The notes below the pieces were generated by a model. It was not told the DNA's origin, ran no database searches, and saw only the letters and a program-made list of their open reading frames with translations. From Qipengyuania marincola (GTDB lineage Bacteria > Pseudomonadota > Alphaproteobacteria > Sphingomonadales > Sphingomonadaceae), in the NCBI RefSeq assembly GCF_029688625.1, contig NZ_JARULC010000003.1, positions 682,001 to 746,000 on the forward strand: 64,000 bases of DNA, written 5' to 3'. Below, piece after piece: positions 62,520 through 64,000 of this stretch; the first letter of the stretch is position 1; each line of letters opens with the position of its first letter. The translations under genes were made by a program, and so were the position numbers.

Positions 62520-63187
62520 AAACCCGCGAGAATACGGTCCAGCCCGAAGTGACGCGCGACCGGCCACTCGCGCGGGTGCAGGCGGTTCCGTGGCTCATCG
62601 TCATCGCTCTCCTGGCAGCGGTCGCCTGGCTCGGCTGGCGCGCTTTCGTCTACGAAGAGGAAGGCGACCCTGTGGGCAGCGCGATGCTGGCCTTCGAAAA
62701 GCAGAATTCGCTGACCGTCTTTTCTTCGCGGTTCGAGGTGGTGGCGGAAAGCGTCGACAACCGGGGCCCCTTCGGCCAGATCGAATCGCGCCAGGCCGTC
62801 ATTGTTCCGGCCTCGGTCGAATACCGGCTCGACCTCGGCGAGATGGATCGCGACGATTTCACCTGGAATGCGGAGACCAGTCGGCTGACGGTCACTTTAC
62901 CGCAATTGCAAACGAGCCGCCCGAATCTCGACGAAGCGCGCGCGCGCGTCTATACCGAGGGGCTGTATGTGAGCCGCGATGCTAGCGCCGACCTTGCGCG
63001 GAACAACTCGCAGCAGGCGGAGCGCAAGGCCTCTGCCTTTGCCAAGAATCGCGAAATCCTGGAACTGGCACGAACCGCCGCGAAACAGGCGGTTCGCCAA
63101 AACCTTGCAATCCCGCTTCAGGTCGCCGGATATGACGAAATCACCGTCGATGTCCGCTTCGCAAACGAGCCCACGCCCGACGCCTGA
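62504..63187 (+). CDS. DUF4230 family membrane-anchored protein
   Basis: A 227-residue protein with one N-terminal transmembrane segment (about 28-48, VPWLIVIALLAAVAWLGWRAF) and a periplasmic domain of DUF4230 type (LTVFSSRFEVVAES, IVPASVEYRLDLGEMDRDDFTWNAE, AKQAVRQNLAIPLQVAGYDEITVDVRF). Function unknown. It overlaps the upstream hydrolase by 16 bases, so the two are co-translated. Confidence 0.82.
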   Translation: MANDLKTRENTVQPEVTRDRPLARVQAVPWLIVIALLAAVAWLGWRAFVYEEEGDPVGSAMLAFEKQNSLTVFSSRFEVVAESVDNRGPFGQIESRQAVIVPASVEYRLDLGEMDRDDFTWNAETSRLTVTLPQLQTSRPNLDEARARVYTEGLYVSRDASADLARNNSQQAERKASAFAKNREILELARTAAKQAVRQNLAIPLQVAGYDEITVDVRFANEPTPDA

Positions 63188-63267
63188 TTTGACCAGACGA
63201 CCTACCCCGCGATAAGCTTCGACGATAAAAATAGGTCGCTTGGCTCACGAGGGGGAGGTCCGGCACC

Positions 63268-64000
63268 ATGGCAACATCGGCAGCACAGTCGCGTTCGATC
63301 GAGCGTGGCAACACGCGCTTCTTCACCATCATGGCCTTCGTCATGTCGGCCATCATCGTGGCGGGCTTCAGCCTCAATATCGCAATGGGCCGGTCCAGCT
63401 TCGCCGTGCCGCTGGCCTATCACATTCATGCCGTGGTCTTCATGGCGTGGATCGGCATCTACCTCGCCCAGCACGTCACCGCCTCAGCGGGAAACTGGTC
63501 GCTGCACGCCGCTTTCGGAAAAATCGCTTGGGCCTGGGTGCCGCTGATGATGGTGTTCGGGACGGCGGTGATGATCGTGGTCGCGCGGCGTACCGGCGGG
63601 CCGTTCTTCTTCCATGTCAGCGAGTTTTTGTGGAGCAACATCATGACGCTGTGGTGCTTCGGCGGGCTCGCCTTCTGGGCGCTGGCCCGCCGGCGCTACA
63701 CCGGCTGGCATCGCCGGTTGATGCTGTGCGCCATGGCGATCCTGACCGGGCCGGGCCTCGGTCGGCTGCTCCCGCTGCCGTTGATGATCCCCAATGCGTG
63801 GACGATTACCGTCGCCGCGACGATGGTTTTCCCGGTCATCGGCATGATAGCCGACAAGCGCGCGACGGGCCGTGTGCATTCCGCATATTGGTGGGGCCTC
63901 GGTATATATGTCGCCGTGTTCCTGCTGTCGCTGGCGCTCGCCTACAGCCCCTTCGGCATGGGCGTGGCCCAGCAGCTGATCGCCGGAACGCCCGGCGCAG
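63268..64000 (+). CDS. Multipass membrane protein, truncated by the window end
   Basis: An integral membrane protein; 244 residues are visible from ATG 63268 (with GGGGGAGG upstream) to the window end, without a stop. About seven hydrophobic segments are predicted (for example IMAFVMSAIIVAGFSLNIAM, IAWAWVPLMMVFGTAVMIVV, WWGLGIYVAVFLLSLALAYS). The family is not recognised; the C-terminal end is outside the window. Confidence 0.75.
   Translation, partial: MATSAAQSRSIERGNTRFFTIMAFVMSAIIVAGFSLNIAMGRSSFAVPLAYHIHAVVFMAWIGIYLAQHVTASAGNWSLHAAFGKIAWAWVPLMMVFGTAVMIVVARRTGGPFFFHVSEFLWSNIMTLWCFGGLAFWALARRRYTGWHRRLMLCAMAILTGPGLGRLLPLPLMIPNAWTITVAATMVFPVIGMIADKRATGRVHSAYWWGLGIYVAVFLLSLALAYSPFGMGVAQQLIAGTPGA

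Noticed and set aside
1-64000. CRISPR array
   Set aside because: No series of regularly spaced direct repeats was seen anywhere; repeats noted are single pairs.

Overview
The window is high-GC alphaproteobacterial DNA. It most likely comes from a sphingomonad of the Erythrobacteraceae type. The evidence is a zwf-edd-glk-eda Entner-Doudoroff operon, a serS-surE-LysM/M23 peptidase-K+ channel cluster, DUF465 and DUF1465 (RcdA-like) small genes, a PtsP-type enzyme I and a TonB receptor next to a sulfotransferase. Genus and species are inferred from gene content only.

Layout. (1) 1-888: chromosomal end of sppA and a tRNA-Val(CAC). (2) 841-33735: a 32.9 kb integrative mobilizable element in the 3' half of that tRNA, bounded by a perfect 49-bp direct repeat. 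It has a tyrosine integrase at the left end. At the right end are a RepC-type initiator with a predicted antisense RNA, a relaxosome accessory protein, a MobF relaxase with a candidate oriT hairpin, and ParA plus a ribbon-helix-helix partner. No type IV secretion genes are seen, so it is called mobilizable rather than self-transmissible. (3) 33736-64000: chromosomal housekeeping genes.

The element is largely a defence island. Its first cargo block (3382-11232) is a tightly overlapping operon: an MmeI-like adenine methyltransferase, a possible HEPN-type protein, a small protein with a D...QxK nuclease-like signature, a ParD/ParE pair, an SF2 helicase and a GIY-YIG-type protein. It looks like a multi-gene restriction system with a toxin-antitoxin pair inserted into its translational chain. 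Its second block (25736-19046, minus strand) is an IetA/IetS-like ATPase-subtilase pair followed by a large protein with an N-terminal Cap4/DUF4297-like nuclease domain, a STAND-like NTPase, a helical repeat region and a C-terminal SEC-C zinc motif. That combination is the best candidate here for an undescribed three-gene immune system. Between the two blocks lie a serine recombinase-ParB-ParB/RepB triad, an EamA transporter, a strongly structured 115-nt leader, a YbjQ-like protein and a lone GIY-YIG protein.

The chromosomal part on the right holds a TetR/TonB-receptor/sulfotransferase group, serS-surE-M23-K+ channel, rimO, a CHASE2-degenerate GGDEF-EAL protein, an 11-codon minigene before a strong terminator, a transglutaminase-like protein, the Entner-Doudoroff operon, an L,D-transpeptidase, tilS-cpoB, a RodZ-like gene, ptsP, two divergent DUF465 genes, an RcdA-like gene, glpK, a metallo-beta-lactamase-fold hydrolase, a DUF4230 gene and a truncated membrane protein.
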